Notes under the pieces: generated by a model
The model's input: only the letters and a program-made list of their open reading frames with translations
What the model was told of the DNA's origin: nothing
Databases searched by the model: none
NCBI GenBank assembly: GCA_905221105.1
Contig: CAJNBW010000002.1
Coordinates: 62,001-126,000 of the forward strand
Length of the DNA stretch: 64,000 nt
Direction of reading: 5' to 3'
From: a bacterium
Lineage (GTDB): Bacteria; Bacillota; Bacilli; Lactobacillales; Streptococcaceae
Made by a program: the position numbers and the translations under genes
Shown here: in pieces, positions 51,207 through 60,048 of the stretch
Position numbering within the stretch: the stretch's first letter is position 1
Layout: each line of letters opens with the position of its first letter

Positions 51207-53366
51207 TTAAATCACACAGCTTTCACATTGGTTGGCACCGACTTCTCCACCATCGTCTGTGAAAGTACGGACGTAGTAGATAGACTTGATACCCTTGTTA
51301 AAGGCATAGTTACGTAGGATAGACAAGTCACGTGTCGTTTGTTTGTTTTCTTTCTTCCATTCGTAAAGCCCTTTTGGAATGTCACTACGCATGAAGAGAG
51401 TGAGTGAAAGTCCTTGGTCCACGTGCTCAGTCGCAGCAGCGTAAACATCGATTACCTTACGCATATCCATGTCATAGGCAGAAGTGTAGTAAGGAATAGT
51501 ATCTGTTGACAAGCCAGCAGCAGGGTAGTAGATTTTACCGATTTTCTTCTCTTGGCGTTCTTCGATACGTTGCGTAATCGGGTGGATAGAAGCAGAAACG
51601 TCATTGATGTAACTGATAGAACCATTTGGCGCTACAGCAAGACGGTTTTGGTGATAAAGTCCATCTGCTTGAACCTTGTCACGAAGTTCAGCCCAGTCAG
51701 TAGCACTTGGGATAAAGACATCTTTGAAGAGTTCTTCAACACGGTCTGATTTTGGAACAAATTCGCCAGTTACATACTTGTCGAAGTAACTTCCCTTAGC
51801 ATAGTCTGATTTTTCAAAGTTGTGGAAGGTGATACCACGTTCACGCGCAATATTGTTTGACTCAACCAAGGTCCAGTAGTTCATAAGCATAAAGTAGATG
51901 CTTGTAAATTCAACAGACTCAGGCGATCCATATTCAATCAATTGTTGGGCGAGGTAACTGTGAAGTCCCATAGCTCCAAGACCAAAGGTATGAGCTTGGC
52001 TATTTCCATGGTCGATAGTAGGGACAGCTACGATGTGTGAACTGTCTGTAACAAACGTAAGGGCACGAACCATAGCACGGATAGAACGACCAAAGTCAGG
52101 TGAAGTCATCATGTTGACCACGTTGGTTGAACCAAGGTTACATGAAACGTCTGTTCCCATTTGAAGAAATTCTTGAGCATCGTTGATCAAGCTTGGTTCT
52201 TGGACTTGAAGAATCTCAGAACACAAGTTACTCATGATAATCTTACCATCAACAGGGTTAGCACGGTTAGCCGTATCAATGTTGACTACATAAGGGTAAC
52301 CAGACTCTTGTTGCAATTTAGAGATTTCAGTTTCTAAATCACGCGCCTTGATTTTTGTCTTGCGGATATTTGGATTTGCGACCAATTCATCGTATTTTTC
52401 AGTGATGTCGATATAGTTGAATGGTACACCATATTCAAGCTCTACAGAGTAAGGACTGAAGAGGTACATTTCTTCATTTTTACGAGCCAATTCGTAGAAT
52501 TTATCTGGTACTACAACACCAAGTGAAAGGGTCTTAACACGAACTTTTTCATCGGCATTTTCTTTCTTAGTTGAAAGGAAGGCGATGATATCTGGGTGAA
52601 AGACGTTGAGGTAGACAACACCGGCACCTTGACGTTGCCCCAATTGGTTTGAGTAAGAGAAGCTGTCTTCGAAAAGCTTCATAACAGGAACGACGCCAGA
52701 AGCTGCTCCTTCATATCCTTTAATAGGAGCACCAGCTTCACGAAGGTTGCTGAGAGTAATTCCCACACCACCACCGATACGTGAAAGTTGAAGAGCAGAG
52801 TTGATAGAACGTCCAATAGAGTTCATATCATCTGTGACCTGAATCAAGAAACATGATACCAACTCCCCACGACGAGCACGACCAGCATTCAAGAAGGAAG
52901 GAGTAGCGGGTTGGTAGCGTTGGTGGATGATTTCATTGGCAATATCAATTGCAATCGCCTCATCACCGTCAGCAAAATAAAGGGCGTTGAAGAAGACACG
53001 GTCTTCCATACTTTCAAGATAGTATTCACCGTCGTTAGTCTTCAAGGCATATTGATTGTAAAATTTATAGGCAGCCATGAAAGACTTGAATTGGAAGTTT
53101 TGTTCTTTGATAAATTGAGACAATTCTTCCAAAAATTCTGGACGGTATTTCTTGATAAAGGCTGTTTCGATGTAGTTGTGTTCAATGAGGTAGTTGATTT
53201 TATCTTTGATTGAATCAAAAACCATAGTGTTTGGAACTACATTTTCTTTAAAGAAGGCATCCAAGGCTTCTTTATCTTTATGAAGCATGATTTGTCCATT
53301 AACAGGACGGTTGATTTCGTTATTGAGACGGAAGTAGGTCACGTCCTCAAGATGTTTTAATCCCAT
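51207..53366 (-). CDS. nrdE: Class Ib ribonucleotide reductase alpha subunit NrdE
   Basis: NrdE is the catalytic subunit that makes dNDPs from NDPs. The 719-residue protein lacks the N-terminal ATP cone, as usual for class Ib. It shows the substrate/active-site Cys in ARRGELVSCFLIQ, SNLCSEILQ, the radical Tyr pair near PAAGLSTDTIPYYTSAY and the C-terminal redox pair in GANQCESCVI, which is regenerated by NrdH. nrdH lies 80 bases upstream and is co-directional. Confidence 0.96.
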   Translation of the reverse strand: MGLKHLEDVTYFRLNNEINRPVNGQIMLHKDKEALDAFFKENVVPNTMVFDSIKDKINYLIEHNYIETAFIKKYRPEFLEELSQFIKEQNFQFKSFMAAYKFYNQYALKTNDGEYYLESMEDRVFFNALYFADGDEAIAIDIANEIIHQRYQPATPSFLNAGRARRGELVSCFLIQVTDDMNSIGRSINSALQLSRIGGGVGITLSNLREAGAPIKGYEGAASGVVPVMKLFEDSFSYSNQLGQRQGAGVVYLNVFHPDIIAFLSTKKENADEKVRVKTLSLGVVVPDKFYELARKNEEMYLFSPYSVELEYGVPFNYIDITEKYDELVANPNIRKTKIKARDLETEISKLQQESGYPYVVNIDTANRANPVDGKIIMSNLCSEILQVQEPSLINDAQEFLQMGTDVSCNLGSTNVVNMMTSPDFGRSIRAMVRALTFVTDSSHIVAVPTIDHGNSQAHTFGLGAMGLHSYLAQQLIEYGSPESVEFTSIYFMLMNYWTLVESNNIARERGITFHNFEKSDYAKGSYFDKYVTGEFVPKSDRVEELFKDVFIPSATDWAELRDKVQADGLYHQNRLAVAPNGSISYINDVSASIHPITQRIEERQEKKIGKIYYPAAGLSTDTIPYYTSAYDMDMRKVIDVYAAATEHVDQGLSLTLFMRSDIPKGLYEWKKENKQTTRDLSILRNYAFNKGIKSIYYVRTFTDDGGEVGANQCESCVI

Positions 53367-53446
53367 AAAATTTCCCTTATCTAATTACAAAAGAAAGGCT
53401 TCTAAGTTAGCCCTAGAAGCAGTCTCTTCTGGATGATGTACTAAGA

Positions 53447-53665
53447 TTATGCTAATTGTTTCAGTTTTCCTGGTTGGAAACCTGAAAAGACTTCAGTTGG
53501 TGTTTGGATAACAGGAGCTGCGCTGAAACCGAGCTCTTTAACTTGATCGATGTACTCAGGTTGCTCATCAAGATTGATTTCACGATAAGCGACATTATTA
53601 CTGTCCAAGAAACGTTTGGTCATCTTACATTGGACACAGTTGTTTTTAGAATAAACGGTTACCAT
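53447..53665 (-). CDS. nrdH: Glutaredoxin-like NrdH
   Basis: NrdH is the electron donor of class Ib ribonucleotide reductase. The 72-residue thioredoxin-fold protein has the redox motif CVQCKMTKRF (C11, C14) and the typical SAAPVIQTP and FSGFQPGKLKQL ends. It is the first gene of the nrdH-nrdE unit, transcribed from the promoter at 53701-53728 under the NrdR boxes. Confidence 0.95.
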   Translation of the reverse strand: MVTVYSKNNCVQCKMTKRFLDSNNVAYREINLDEQPEYIDQVKELGFSAAPVIQTPTEVFSGFQPGKLKQLA

Positions 53666-53700
53666 TATGTAACTCCTTTTTCAAAATAGATTACTTTCTT

Positions 53701-53728
53701 AGTATATCAGAAATTAAAATTTTGTCAA
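53701..53728 (-). promoter_or_regulatory. Promoter of nrdH-nrdE
   Basis: On the minus strand, -35 TTGACA (53728-53723) and extended -10 TGATATACT (TATACT at 53706-53701) are 16 bases apart. Confidence 0.7.
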
Positions 53729-53735
53729 TAATTTA

Positions 53736-53751
53736 GAACTAAATATAGTGG
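53736..53751. promoter_or_regulatory. NrdR box 1 (proximal)
   Basis: The core CTAAATATAGTG matches the NrdR consensus (CWATATATWGTG) with one mismatch, just upstream of the nrdH -35 box. Confidence 0.7.
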
Positions 53752-53777
53752 TCTGTTTTTATACATAGCTAAACAAA

Positions 53778-53793
53778 ACACAATATGTAGTGT
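53778..53793. promoter_or_regulatory. NrdR box 2 (distal)
   Basis: ACACAATATGTAGTGT matches the NrdR consensus acaCwAtATaTwGtgt at 15 of 16 positions. It lies 42 bases from box 1, four helical turns, so both face the same side of the DNA. Confidence 0.8.
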
Positions 53794-53924
53794 TTGTTTT
53801 GTAAAATGATGATAATTATCCTATAGGTTGTTTTTTAAAAAACTATATCCTGTGTTTTGTTATCTAGAATAGAAGATTTTCAGCAAGTTATCTGAAAGGA
53901 AATCGAATAAATCCCATAAAATGC

Positions 53925-53953
53925 TTGAAAAAAATCCTAGAAGATGGTATAAT
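53925..53953 (+). promoter_or_regulatory. Promoter of ptsHI
   Basis: -35 TTGAAA (53925-53930) and extended -10 TGGTATAAT (TATAAT at 53948-53953) have 17-base spacing. Confidence 0.7.
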
Positions 53954-54015
53954 ACCAAATTGTAAGGGTTATCACATATAACTCAAAAAAGAAAGAACAA
54001 AAGGAGAGTCAAACT

Positions 54016-54279
54016 ATGGCTTCTAAAGATTTCCACGTAGTGGCAGAAACAGGTATTCACGCACGTCCAGCAACATTGTTGGTACAAACTGCTAGCAAAT
54101 TTGCTTCAGATATCACTCTTGAGTACAAAGGTAAATCAGTTAACCTTAAATCAATCATGGGTGTTATGAGTCTTGGTGTTGGCCAAGGTGCTGACGTAAC
54201 TATCTCAGCTGAAGGTGCAGATGCAGATGACGCTATCGCTGCAATCTCAGAAACAATGGAAAAAGAAGGATTGGCATAA
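54016..54279 (+). CDS. ptsH: Phosphocarrier protein HPr
   Basis: HPr carries phosphate from enzyme I to all PTS EIIA proteins, including LacF, the gat/gal EIIA and DhaM in this window. The 87-residue protein has His15 in [11 protein letters not shown] and the regulatory Ser46 in [12 protein letters not shown], the HPr-kinase site that links it to CcpA. The ribosome-binding site is AAAGGAGAG. ptsI follows after 5 bases. Confidence 0.98.
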   Translation: MASKDFHVVAETGIHARPATLLVQTASKFASDITLEYKGKSVNLKSIMGVMSLGVGQGADVTISAEGADADDAIAAISETMEKEGLA

Positions 54280-54284
54280 GGAAA

Positions 54285-56018
54285 ATGACAGAAATGCTTA
54301 AAGGAATCGCAGCATCTGACGGTGTTGCAGTTGCAAAAGCATATCTACTCGTTCAACCGGATTTGTCATTCGAGACTATTTCAGTCGAAGATACAAACGC
54401 AGAAGAGGCTCGTTTGGATGTAGCTCTTGAAGCTTCTCAAAACGAGCTTTCTCTTATCCGTGAGAAAGCTGTAGGTACGCTTGGTGAAGAAGCGGCTCAA
54501 GTTTTTGACGCTCATTTGATGGTTCTTTCTGACCCAGAATTGATTGGTCAAATTAAAGAAACAATTCGTGCCAAGAAAGTCAATGCAGAAGCAGGTCTTA
54601 AAGAAGTGACTGACATGTTCATCACTATCTTTGAAGGCATGGAAGATAACCCATACATGCAAGAACGTGCAGCGGATATCCGCGACGTTACAAAACGTGT
54701 ATTGGCAAACCTTCTTGGTAAGAAATTGCCAAACCCAGCTTCAATCAATGAAGAGGTAATCGTGATTGCACATGACTTGACACCATCTGATACAGCTCAA
54801 TTGGACAAAAACTTTGTAAAAGCTTTTGTAACAAACATCGGTGGACGTACAAGCCACTCAGCTATCATGGCACGTACACTTGAAATTGCAGCTGTATTGG
54901 GAACAAATAACATCACTGAAGTAGTGAAAGACGGTGATATCCTTGCCGTTAACGGAATTACTGGTGAAGTGATTATCAACCCAACAGATGAACAAGCGGC
55001 AGAATTTAAAGCAGCTGGTGAAGCTTATGCTAAACAAAAAGCTGAATGGGCACTTTTGAAAGATGCTCAAACAGTGACTGCTGACGGTAAACACTTCGAG
55101 TTGGCTGCTAACATCGGTACTCCAAAAGACGTTGAAGGTGTTAACAACAACGGTGCTGAAGCTGTTGGACTTTACCGTACAGAGTTCTTGTACATGGATT
55201 CTCAAGACTTCCCAACAGAAGATGAGCAGTATGAAGCATACAAGACTGTTCTTGAGGGAATGAATGGTAAACCAGTGGTTGTTCGTACAATGGATATCGG
55301 TGGAGATAAGGAACTTCCTTACTTCGATATGCCACATGAAATGAACCCATTCCTTGGATTCCGTGCCCTTCGTATCTCTATTTCTGAAACTGGAGATGCA
55401 ATGTTCCGTACACAAATCCGTGCCCTTCTTCGTGCTTCTGTTCATGGTCAATTGCGTATCATGTTCCCAATGGTTGCCCTATTGAAAGAATTCCGTGCAG
55501 CCAAAGCAGTTTATGAAGAAGAAAAAGCAAACCTTCTTGCTGAAGGTGTTGCAGTTGCGGATGACATCCAAGTTGGTATCATGATTGAAATCCCTGCAGC
55601 AGCTATGCTTGCAGACCAATTTGCAAAAGAAGTAGACTTCATGTCAATTGGTACAAACGACTTGATCCAATACTCAATGGCAGCAGACCGTATGAACGAA
55701 CAAGTTTCATATCTTTACCAACCATATAACCCATCAATCCTTCGATTGATCAACAACGTTATCAAGGCAGCTCACGCTGAAGGTAAATGGGCTGGTATGT
55801 GTGGTGAGATGGCTGGTGACCAAAAAGCTGTTCCACTTCTTGTCGGAATGGGCTTGGATGAGTTTTCTATGTCAGCAACATCTGTACTTCGTACACGTAG
55901 CTTGATGAAGAAATTGGACACTGCTAAGATGGAAGAGTACGCTAATCGTGCCCTTACAGAGTGTTCAACAATGGAAGAAGTTCTTGAACTTCAAAAAGAA
56001 TACGTTAACTTCGATTAA
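54285..56018 (+). CDS. ptsI: PTS enzyme I
   Basis: Enzyme I takes phosphate from PEP and gives it to HPr. The 577-residue protein has the phospho-His in [19 protein letters not shown], the PEP-binding [10 protein letters not shown] and [15 protein letters not shown], and the active-site Cys in [13 protein letters not shown]. Its length is normal. It is translated in tandem with ptsH, and codons are strongly biased. Confidence 0.98.
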   Translation: MTEMLKGIAASDGVAVAKAYLLVQPDLSFETISVEDTNAEEARLDVALEASQNELSLIREKAVGTLGEEAAQVFDAHLMVLSDPELIGQIKETIRAKKVNAEAGLKEVTDMFITIFEGMEDNPYMQERAADIRDVTKRVLANLLGKKLPNPASINEEVIVIAHDLTPSDTAQLDKNFVKAFVTNIGGRTSHSAIMARTLEIAAVLGTNNITEVVKDGDILAVNGITGEVIINPTDEQAAEFKAAGEAYAKQKAEWALLKDAQTVTADGKHFELAANIGTPKDVEGVNNNGAEAVGLYRTEFLYMDSQDFPTEDEQYEAYKTVLEGMNGKPVVVRTMDIGGDKELPYFDMPHEMNPFLGFRALRISISETGDAMFRTQIRALLRASVHGQLRIMFPMVALLKEFRAAKAVYEEEKANLLAEGVAVADDIQVGIMIEIPAAAMLADQFAKEVDFMSIGTNDLIQYSMAADRMNEQVSYLYQPYNPSILRLINNVIKAAHAEGKWAGMCGEMAGDQKAVPLLVGMGLDEFSMSATSVLRTRSLMKKLDTAKMEEYANRALTECSTMEEVLELQKEYVNFD

Positions 56019-56025
56019 TGTCATT

Positions 56026-56054
56026 AACCTTGTAACCTAGTTGCAAGGTTTTTT
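56026..56054 (+). terminator. Terminator of ptsHI
   Basis: Stem AACCTTG / CAAGGTT (56026-56032, 56044-56050) then TTTTG. Confidence 0.75.
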
Positions 56055-56092
56055 GATGTATGTTGAAAAAAGTATGGTCTAATAAAGTCCAC

Positions 56093-56121
56093 TTTTCAAT
56101 GCTCTAGAGGCATGGTATAAT
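56093..56121 (+). promoter_or_regulatory. Promoter of the YkgJ-family gene
   Basis: Extended -10 TGGTATAAT (TATAAT at 56116-56121) with a weak -35 TTTTCA at 17 bases. Confidence 0.5.
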
Positions 56122-56152
56122 AGAGGGAAGTAATTAGAATAAGAGAGAAACC

Positions 56153-56647
56153 ATGTCTAAAGAAATTGATATTGAGTATTACCACCAGCTAGCCTTACAA
56201 AAGCAGAAGGAACATCGTAAAGTGCTAGCTGATCTAAAGAAAAAACCTCCTAAAAACCTAGACAAGATTGCCCAGCAGATTCACCAAGAAGTCTTTGCGG
56301 AGATTGATTGTACTGCCTGTGCTAACTGTTGTAAGACTTTGGGGCCCGACTTCAAGGAAGCAGATATTACCCGTATTGCCAAGTATTTCAAAATGAAATT
56401 ACCCGCTTTTGAAGCAGAGTTTTTGCAAGTAGATGAAGATGGGGACAAGGTTTTCAAATCTATGCCTTGCCCATTTTTAGGGGGAGATAATCTCTGTTCC
56501 ATCTATGACGTTCGTCCAAAGGCCTGTCGTGAATTTCCCCATACAGACCGCAAAAAGATCCATCAAATCAATCATCTAACGATTAAGAACACCTTGACCT
56601 GTCCAGCAGCCTATCTCTTTGTTGAGAAATTAAAGGATAAGTTATAG
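56153..56647 (+). CDS. YkgJ-family cysteine-cluster protein
   Basis: This is a 164-residue protein of the YkgJ/UPF0153 family, proposed to bind zinc or an iron-sulfur cluster through conserved cysteines. The cysteines are in DCTACANCCKTLGPDF, SMPCPFLGGDNLCSIYDVRPKACREFP and TCPAAY, in the family order. The N-terminus (about 1-50) is basic and helical. The function is unknown; family members are sometimes called zinc/iron-chelating. It is apparently a single gene. Confidence 0.85.
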   Translation: MSKEIDIEYYHQLALQKQKEHRKVLADLKKKPPKNLDKIAQQIHQEVFAEIDCTACANCCKTLGPDFKEADITRIAKYFKMKLPAFEAEFLQVDEDGDKVFKSMPCPFLGGDNLCSIYDVRPKACREFPHTDRKKIHQINHLTIKNTLTCPAAYLFVEKLKDKL

Positions 56648-56729
56648 AGATTTGTGAGTTTCAATCTTGAACAGAGACTACAGGATAAAAATTTCTAATA
56701 ATAACTAGAGATATGGAGGGAGTACACCT

Positions 56730-57269
56730 GTGCCTAGACCAAAAACAAAAGAGGAGCTAGTGCTGGCCTCTAAGGAAAACTATGACAAGCTCAATCGTTT
56801 CATCTCCCAACTAAGTGAAGATGAGCTACAGACTCCATTTGATTTTTCAAGAGACCCAAAGAAAAAAGAAGCTCACTGGAAAAGGGATAAGAATCTACGG
56901 GATGTCTTGATTCATCTTTATGAATGGCAGCAATTACTTTTAACTTGGGTACATTCTAATCAAAAGGGTCTTGAAAGACCTTTTCTTCCTGAGCCTTATA
57001 ATTGGAAAACTTATGGACAAATGAATGACGCTTTTTGGAAGAAGCACCAGAAAACGACATTAGAAGAAGCAACTAGACTCTTGGCGCAATCACATAGAGA
57101 GGTTTTAGAGTTGGTGGAAGGATTTAGCACTGACGAACTCTTTACCAAAGGTGTTTATAAGTGGACAGGTGGGACAAGTCTAGGTTCCTACTTTGTCAGT
57201 AGCACCTCCAGTCACTATGACTGGGCTCTGAAAAAACTCAAAGCTCATCAGAAGAATTGTAAGGGATAG
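56730..57269 (+). CDS. ClbS/DfsB-family four-helix-bundle protein
   Basis: This is a 179-residue protein that starts with GTG (56730) after GGAGGG (56715-56720): MPRPKTKEELVLASKENYDK. The helices, the WKRDKNLRDVLIHLYEWQQLL region and the C-terminal SHYDWALKKLKAH fit the DinB-like ClbS/DfsB family. ClbS in E. coli protects against colibactin by hydrolysing its cyclopropane, but most homologues, this one included, have no known substrate. It is a single gene, convergent with dhaQ. Confidence 0.8.
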   Translation: MPRPKTKEELVLASKENYDKLNRFISQLSEDELQTPFDFSRDPKKKEAHWKRDKNLRDVLIHLYEWQQLLLTWVHSNQKGLERPFLPEPYNWKTYGQMNDAFWKKHQKTTLEEATRLLAQSHREVLELVEGFSTDELFTKGVYKWTGGTSLGSYFVSSTSSHYDWALKKLKAHQKNCKG

Positions 57270-57321
57270 ATGGACTGTTTGAAATAGAAAGAATGAGTTC
57301 TTACAAGAGTTATATAAGTTT

Positions 57322-57351
57322 AAAAGGGCTACCAAGTGATGTGGCCCTTTT
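57322..57351. terminator. Bidirectional terminator between the ClbS-like gene and dhaQ
   Basis: AAAAGGGC (57322-57329) pairs with GCCCTTTT (57344-57351), extended by AC/GT pairs. Confidence 0.75.
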
Positions 57352-57367
57352 GGATTATACAAGCAAA

Positions 57368-58357
57368 TTACCATGCAAAAGCTGTCGTTGAAGCATTGAG
57401 AGCTTCTAACCATTGTTTATTTTTTACAGGGCAAAGAGTTACGGATATACCTGCCATATCCAGACTGGTCATAAATGTTCCTGATTTTATAAATGTGATA
57501 GTGACTCCTTCAATTTCTAAGAGTTGAAGGAGATCATTGAGAAATATGCCCATTTCTAGGTTGCTGGTAGTACCTAGATTATTTACAAGCAATATAAATT
57601 GATCACCCTTTTTCCAATGATAGTGCAATCTTAATTTGCTTATAATTTCATTCGCAAGGATTTCCGAAGATTGAAATGGGACAATACGATATCCTTCTTC
57701 GCCATGTATCCCAATACCATAGGAAATATTTCCTTCTTCCAAGCTAAATAGTGGAAGGGTGGTTTGGGGTAGACTAGCGGATTTCCTTGCAAAGCCAATC
57801 GTTGCGATTTCTGGGGCAAGCTCATGACCTAAATCGGTTAGTTGTTCTATGTCGGCACCATTCTGAGCTGCAAATCCTAGGATTTTATGAAGTAAGATTG
57901 TCCCTGCAAGCCCTCTTCCTCTAATTTGAAATCTATTGTGAGGTTCAATTGAAATATCGTCGTGTGCTAGACTATAGCCGACTTTAATTCCTTCTTTTCT
58001 AGCAGTGTTAATGGCTGAGCTAAATTCTTTGATGTCTGCTTCGAAATTTTTTACAATGATGAAGACACCGTGACCATTGTTTAAAAAACGAATGGACTCT
58101 AAGATTTCAGTTCTGGTAGGAGGAGTAAATAATTGGCCATAGATAGCAGCGGTAAGCATTCCTTCTCCCACGTATCCAATATGAGCAGGTTCGTGACCTG
58201 AACCTCCACCCGACAATATGGGAACCTGATGAGGATTGCGATTTTTTTGATAGACTAATGGTAAGGTAGGGTGTTTTTCTAATTCAGGATGACTGCTGAC
58301 AGTTGCCGAAATGTAACTTGAAATAATTTTCTGTTTTTGATTTGAAATAAATGTCAT
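57368..58357 (-). CDS. dhaQ: DhaQ, DhaK-like coactivator of DhaS
   Basis: This is a 329-residue DhaK paralogue. It keeps GGGSGHEPAH (dihydroxyacetone site) and the His of GIGIHGEEGY that binds the substrate covalently in DhaK. The DhaK segment VVVDDDIAV reads LAHDDISIE here. In Lactococcus lactis DhaQ binds dihydroxyacetone and assists the activator DhaS without kinase activity. The location, overlapping dhaS by one base and divergent from dhaKLM, supports that role. A second kinase subunit is the alternative. Confidence 0.82.
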   Translation of the reverse strand: MTFISNQKQKIISSYISATVSSHPELEKHPTLPLVYQKNRNPHQVPILSGGGSGHEPAHIGYVGEGMLTAAIYGQLFTPPTRTEILESIRFLNNGHGVFIIVKNFEADIKEFSSAINTARKEGIKVGYSLAHDDISIEPHNRFQIRGRGLAGTILLHKILGFAAQNGADIEQLTDLGHELAPEIATIGFARKSASLPQTTLPLFSLEEGNISYGIGIHGEEGYRIVPFQSSEILANEIISKLRLHYHWKKGDQFILLVNNLGTTSNLEMGIFLNDLLQLLEIEGVTITFIKSGTFMTSLDMAGISVTLCPVKNKQWLEALNASTTAFAW

Positions 58358-58911
58358 TATGGTCTCTTTCCAATAATTGTCATGATTAGAAAGTCTGGTT
58401 GCGGAACTGGACTTTTTTTATTGACGTAAGCCTTCACGATTTCTGCTAGAGCATGTGAATGATAGTCTAACAAAAAACAAGTATAAGCAGATGAATCGAT
58501 ATCAATCTGACCGTATTCTCTTAAAATTTTTGATACAAGCAAGCGACAGTAGATGATAAATTGGTCATAGAAGTTATTTTGTCCTTGAATATCAAAAAGT
58601 TGAATATAAAAGTCACGCTCTTGTTCGAAATAAAAAAATAATTCTTGTAATAGTTTTTGGCCTGAAATGAAGTCCAAGTTATTGGTGATATACTCGGTTA
58701 AGTCATTTTCAAATATCCAGTCGAGCAGTTCATATTTGTCAAGAAAGTGATTGTAAAAGGTCTGTCTACGAATGCCAGCTGATTCCATGATATCTACAAT
58801 AGAGATTTTGTCAAATTCTCTAGTAGCTAATAGGTCTCTAAATGCCTTGGCAATCCGTTTTTTTGTAATGAGTGATGATGCCATAGGAAGCCTTTCTTTT
58901 ACTTCCTTCAT
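58357..58911 (-). CDS. dhaS: DhaS, TetR-type activator of the dha operon
   Basis: This is a 184-residue TetR-fold regulator. The N-terminal helix-turn-helix (IAKAFRDLLATREFDKISIV, then DIMESAGIRRQTFYNHFLDK) is clear. The C-terminal ligand/partner domain resembles DhaS of L. lactis, an unusual TetR member that activates when bound by DhaQ-dihydroxyacetone. It is divergent from dhaK, and the intergenic region has a matching inverted repeat at 58947-58968. Several ATGs are possible at its 5' end; the start at 58911 gives MKEVKERLPMASS, while the Met at 58881 gives MASSLITKKRIAKAF and may be the true one. Confidence 0.85.
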   Translation of the reverse strand: MKEVKERLPMASSLITKKRIAKAFRDLLATREFDKISIVDIMESAGIRRQTFYNHFLDKYELLDWIFENDLTEYITNNLDFISGQKLLQELFFYFEQERDFYIQLFDIQGQNNFYDQFIIYCRLLVSKILREYGQIDIDSSAYTCFLLDYHSHALAEIVKAYVNKKSPVPQPDFLIMTIIGKRP

Positions 58912-58926
58912 TTTACCAAAAAAATG

Positions 58927-58944
58927 TTTTAAACGGGTTTAAAA
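58927..58944. repeat. Palindrome TTTTAAAC-GG-GTTTAAAA in the dhaS/dhaK intergenic region
   Basis: Two perfect 8-base arms separated by two bases lie just upstream of dhaS. It could be an operator for dhaQS. No known regulator is recognised. Confidence 0.45.
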
Positions 58945-58946
58945 GG

Positions 58947-58968
58947 GGACAAATAATAGAATCTGTCC
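58947..58968. promoter_or_regulatory. Candidate DhaS operator
   Basis: GGACAAAT-N6-ATCTGTCC is a near-perfect inverted repeat. As I recall, it resembles the L. lactis DhaS site (GGACACAT-N6-ATTTGTCC). It ends one base before the dhaK -35 box, an activator position. Confidence 0.7.
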
Positions 58969-58969
58969 C

Positions 58970-58998
58970 TTATCAGCCATCAATAAAAAATATATAAT
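58970..58998 (+). promoter_or_regulatory. Promoter of dhaKLM
   Basis: -35 TTATCA (58970-58975) and -10 TATAAT (58993-58998) have 17-base spacing. Confidence 0.65.
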
Positions 58999-59011
58999 GA
59001 AAGCGAAAACA
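58997..59011 (+). promoter_or_regulatory. cre site at the dhaK transcription start
   Basis: ATGAAAGCGAAAACA matches WTGNAANCGNWNNCW at all 15 positions and covers the expected start point, so CcpA repression is predicted. Confidence 0.75.
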
Positions 59012-59037
59012 AAGATACATGCCGAAAGGAGTTTCTC

Positions 59038-60027
59038 ATGAAAAAAATTATAAATAAACCGACACAAGTTGTTGATGAAATGTTGCAGGGATTGTCATTC
59101 ATGCATGACGACTTGGTAGAACGCTTAGATGGTTTTGATGTCATCGTTAGAAAGGCAGAAAAGACAGGAAAAGTTGGACTCATTTCAGGTGGAGGTTCAG
59201 GACATGAACCAAGTCATGCTGGATTTGTAGGAGATGGGATGTTGTCTGCTGCCATTTGTGGCGCAGTCTTTACCTCACCTACTCCAGATCAAATTTTAGA
59301 GGCTATTAAGGCAGCTGATGAAGGTGCTGGGGTCTTCATGGTTATCAAGAACTATTCTGGTGATATCATGAACTTTGAAATTGCACAAGAACTTGCTGAA
59401 ATGGAAGGTATTGATGTAGCAAGTGTTGTGGTTGATGATGATATCGCTGTTGAAAATAGTCTCTATACCCAAGGTCGTCGAGGTGTCGCAGGTACTATAT
59501 TAGTCCATAAAATTTTGGGTGCTGCAGCTCGTTCTGGTAAATCATTAGCTGAAATGAAGGATTTGGCCGATAAACTTGTGTTAGAAATTAAAACAATTGG
59601 TCTTGCCCTGTCTGGAGCAACTGTCCCTGAAGTTGGCAAACCAGGATTTGTTCTAGAAGACGATGAATTTGAATATGGAGTTGGTATTCACGGTGAGCCA
59701 GGATATAAAAAAGAGAAAATGCAGTCTTCCGCACAATTGGCCTCAGAATTGGTTGAAAAATTATCTGAAGGTTTCCAACTTAAAGCTGGTGAAAGCTATG
59801 GCCTTCTCATTAATGGTTTAGGAAGCACTCCTCTTATGGAACAATACGTATTTGCAAATGATGTGGCAAAATTGCTCCATAAAAAAGGTGTTCAGTTGGC
59901 ATTTAAGAAAATTGGAAACTATATGACATCAATCGATATGGCTGGCTTATCATTAACATTGATTCGATTGGCAGATGATGAGTGGTTGGATGCTCTAAAT
60001 GCACCTGTTACTACACCAGCTTGGTAA
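59038..60027 (+). CDS. dhaK: Dihydroxyacetone kinase substrate-binding subunit DhaK
   Basis: DhaK binds dihydroxyacetone covalently and presents it for phosphorylation. The 329-residue protein shows GGGSGHEPSH, VVVDDDIAVENSLYTQG and the substrate-binding His in GVGIHGEPGYKKE. With DhaL and DhaM it forms the PEP-dependent kinase that makes dihydroxyacetone phosphate. The ribosome-binding site is AAAGGAG. dhaL follows after 21 bases. Confidence 0.95.
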   Translation: MKKIINKPTQVVDEMLQGLSFMHDDLVERLDGFDVIVRKAEKTGKVGLISGGGSGHEPSHAGFVGDGMLSAAICGAVFTSPTPDQILEAIKAADEGAGVFMVIKNYSGDIMNFEIAQELAEMEGIDVASVVVDDDIAVENSLYTQGRRGVAGTILVHKILGAAARSGKSLAEMKDLADKLVLEIKTIGLALSGATVPEVGKPGFVLEDDEFEYGVGIHGEPGYKKEKMQSSAQLASELVEKLSEGFQLKAGESYGLLINGLGSTPLMEQYVFANDVAKLLHKKGVQLAFKKIGNYMTSIDMAGLSLTLIRLADDEWLDALNAPVTTPAW

Positions 60028-60048
60028 AACTTTAGGAGGAAATGTCAA

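Noticed and set aside
53771..53802. TGTTTGTTTTG run near nrdH, similar to the LacR-type repeats
   Set aside because: It overlaps the NrdR box and occurs once. A single T/G-rich match in AT-rich DNA is not evidence for LacR control of nrd.
54858..55451. 197-codon open frame on the minus strand
   Set aside because: It lies fully antisense to ptsI, whose biased codons keep the opposite strand open. The translation is Cys/Phe/His-rich and unlike any protein family.
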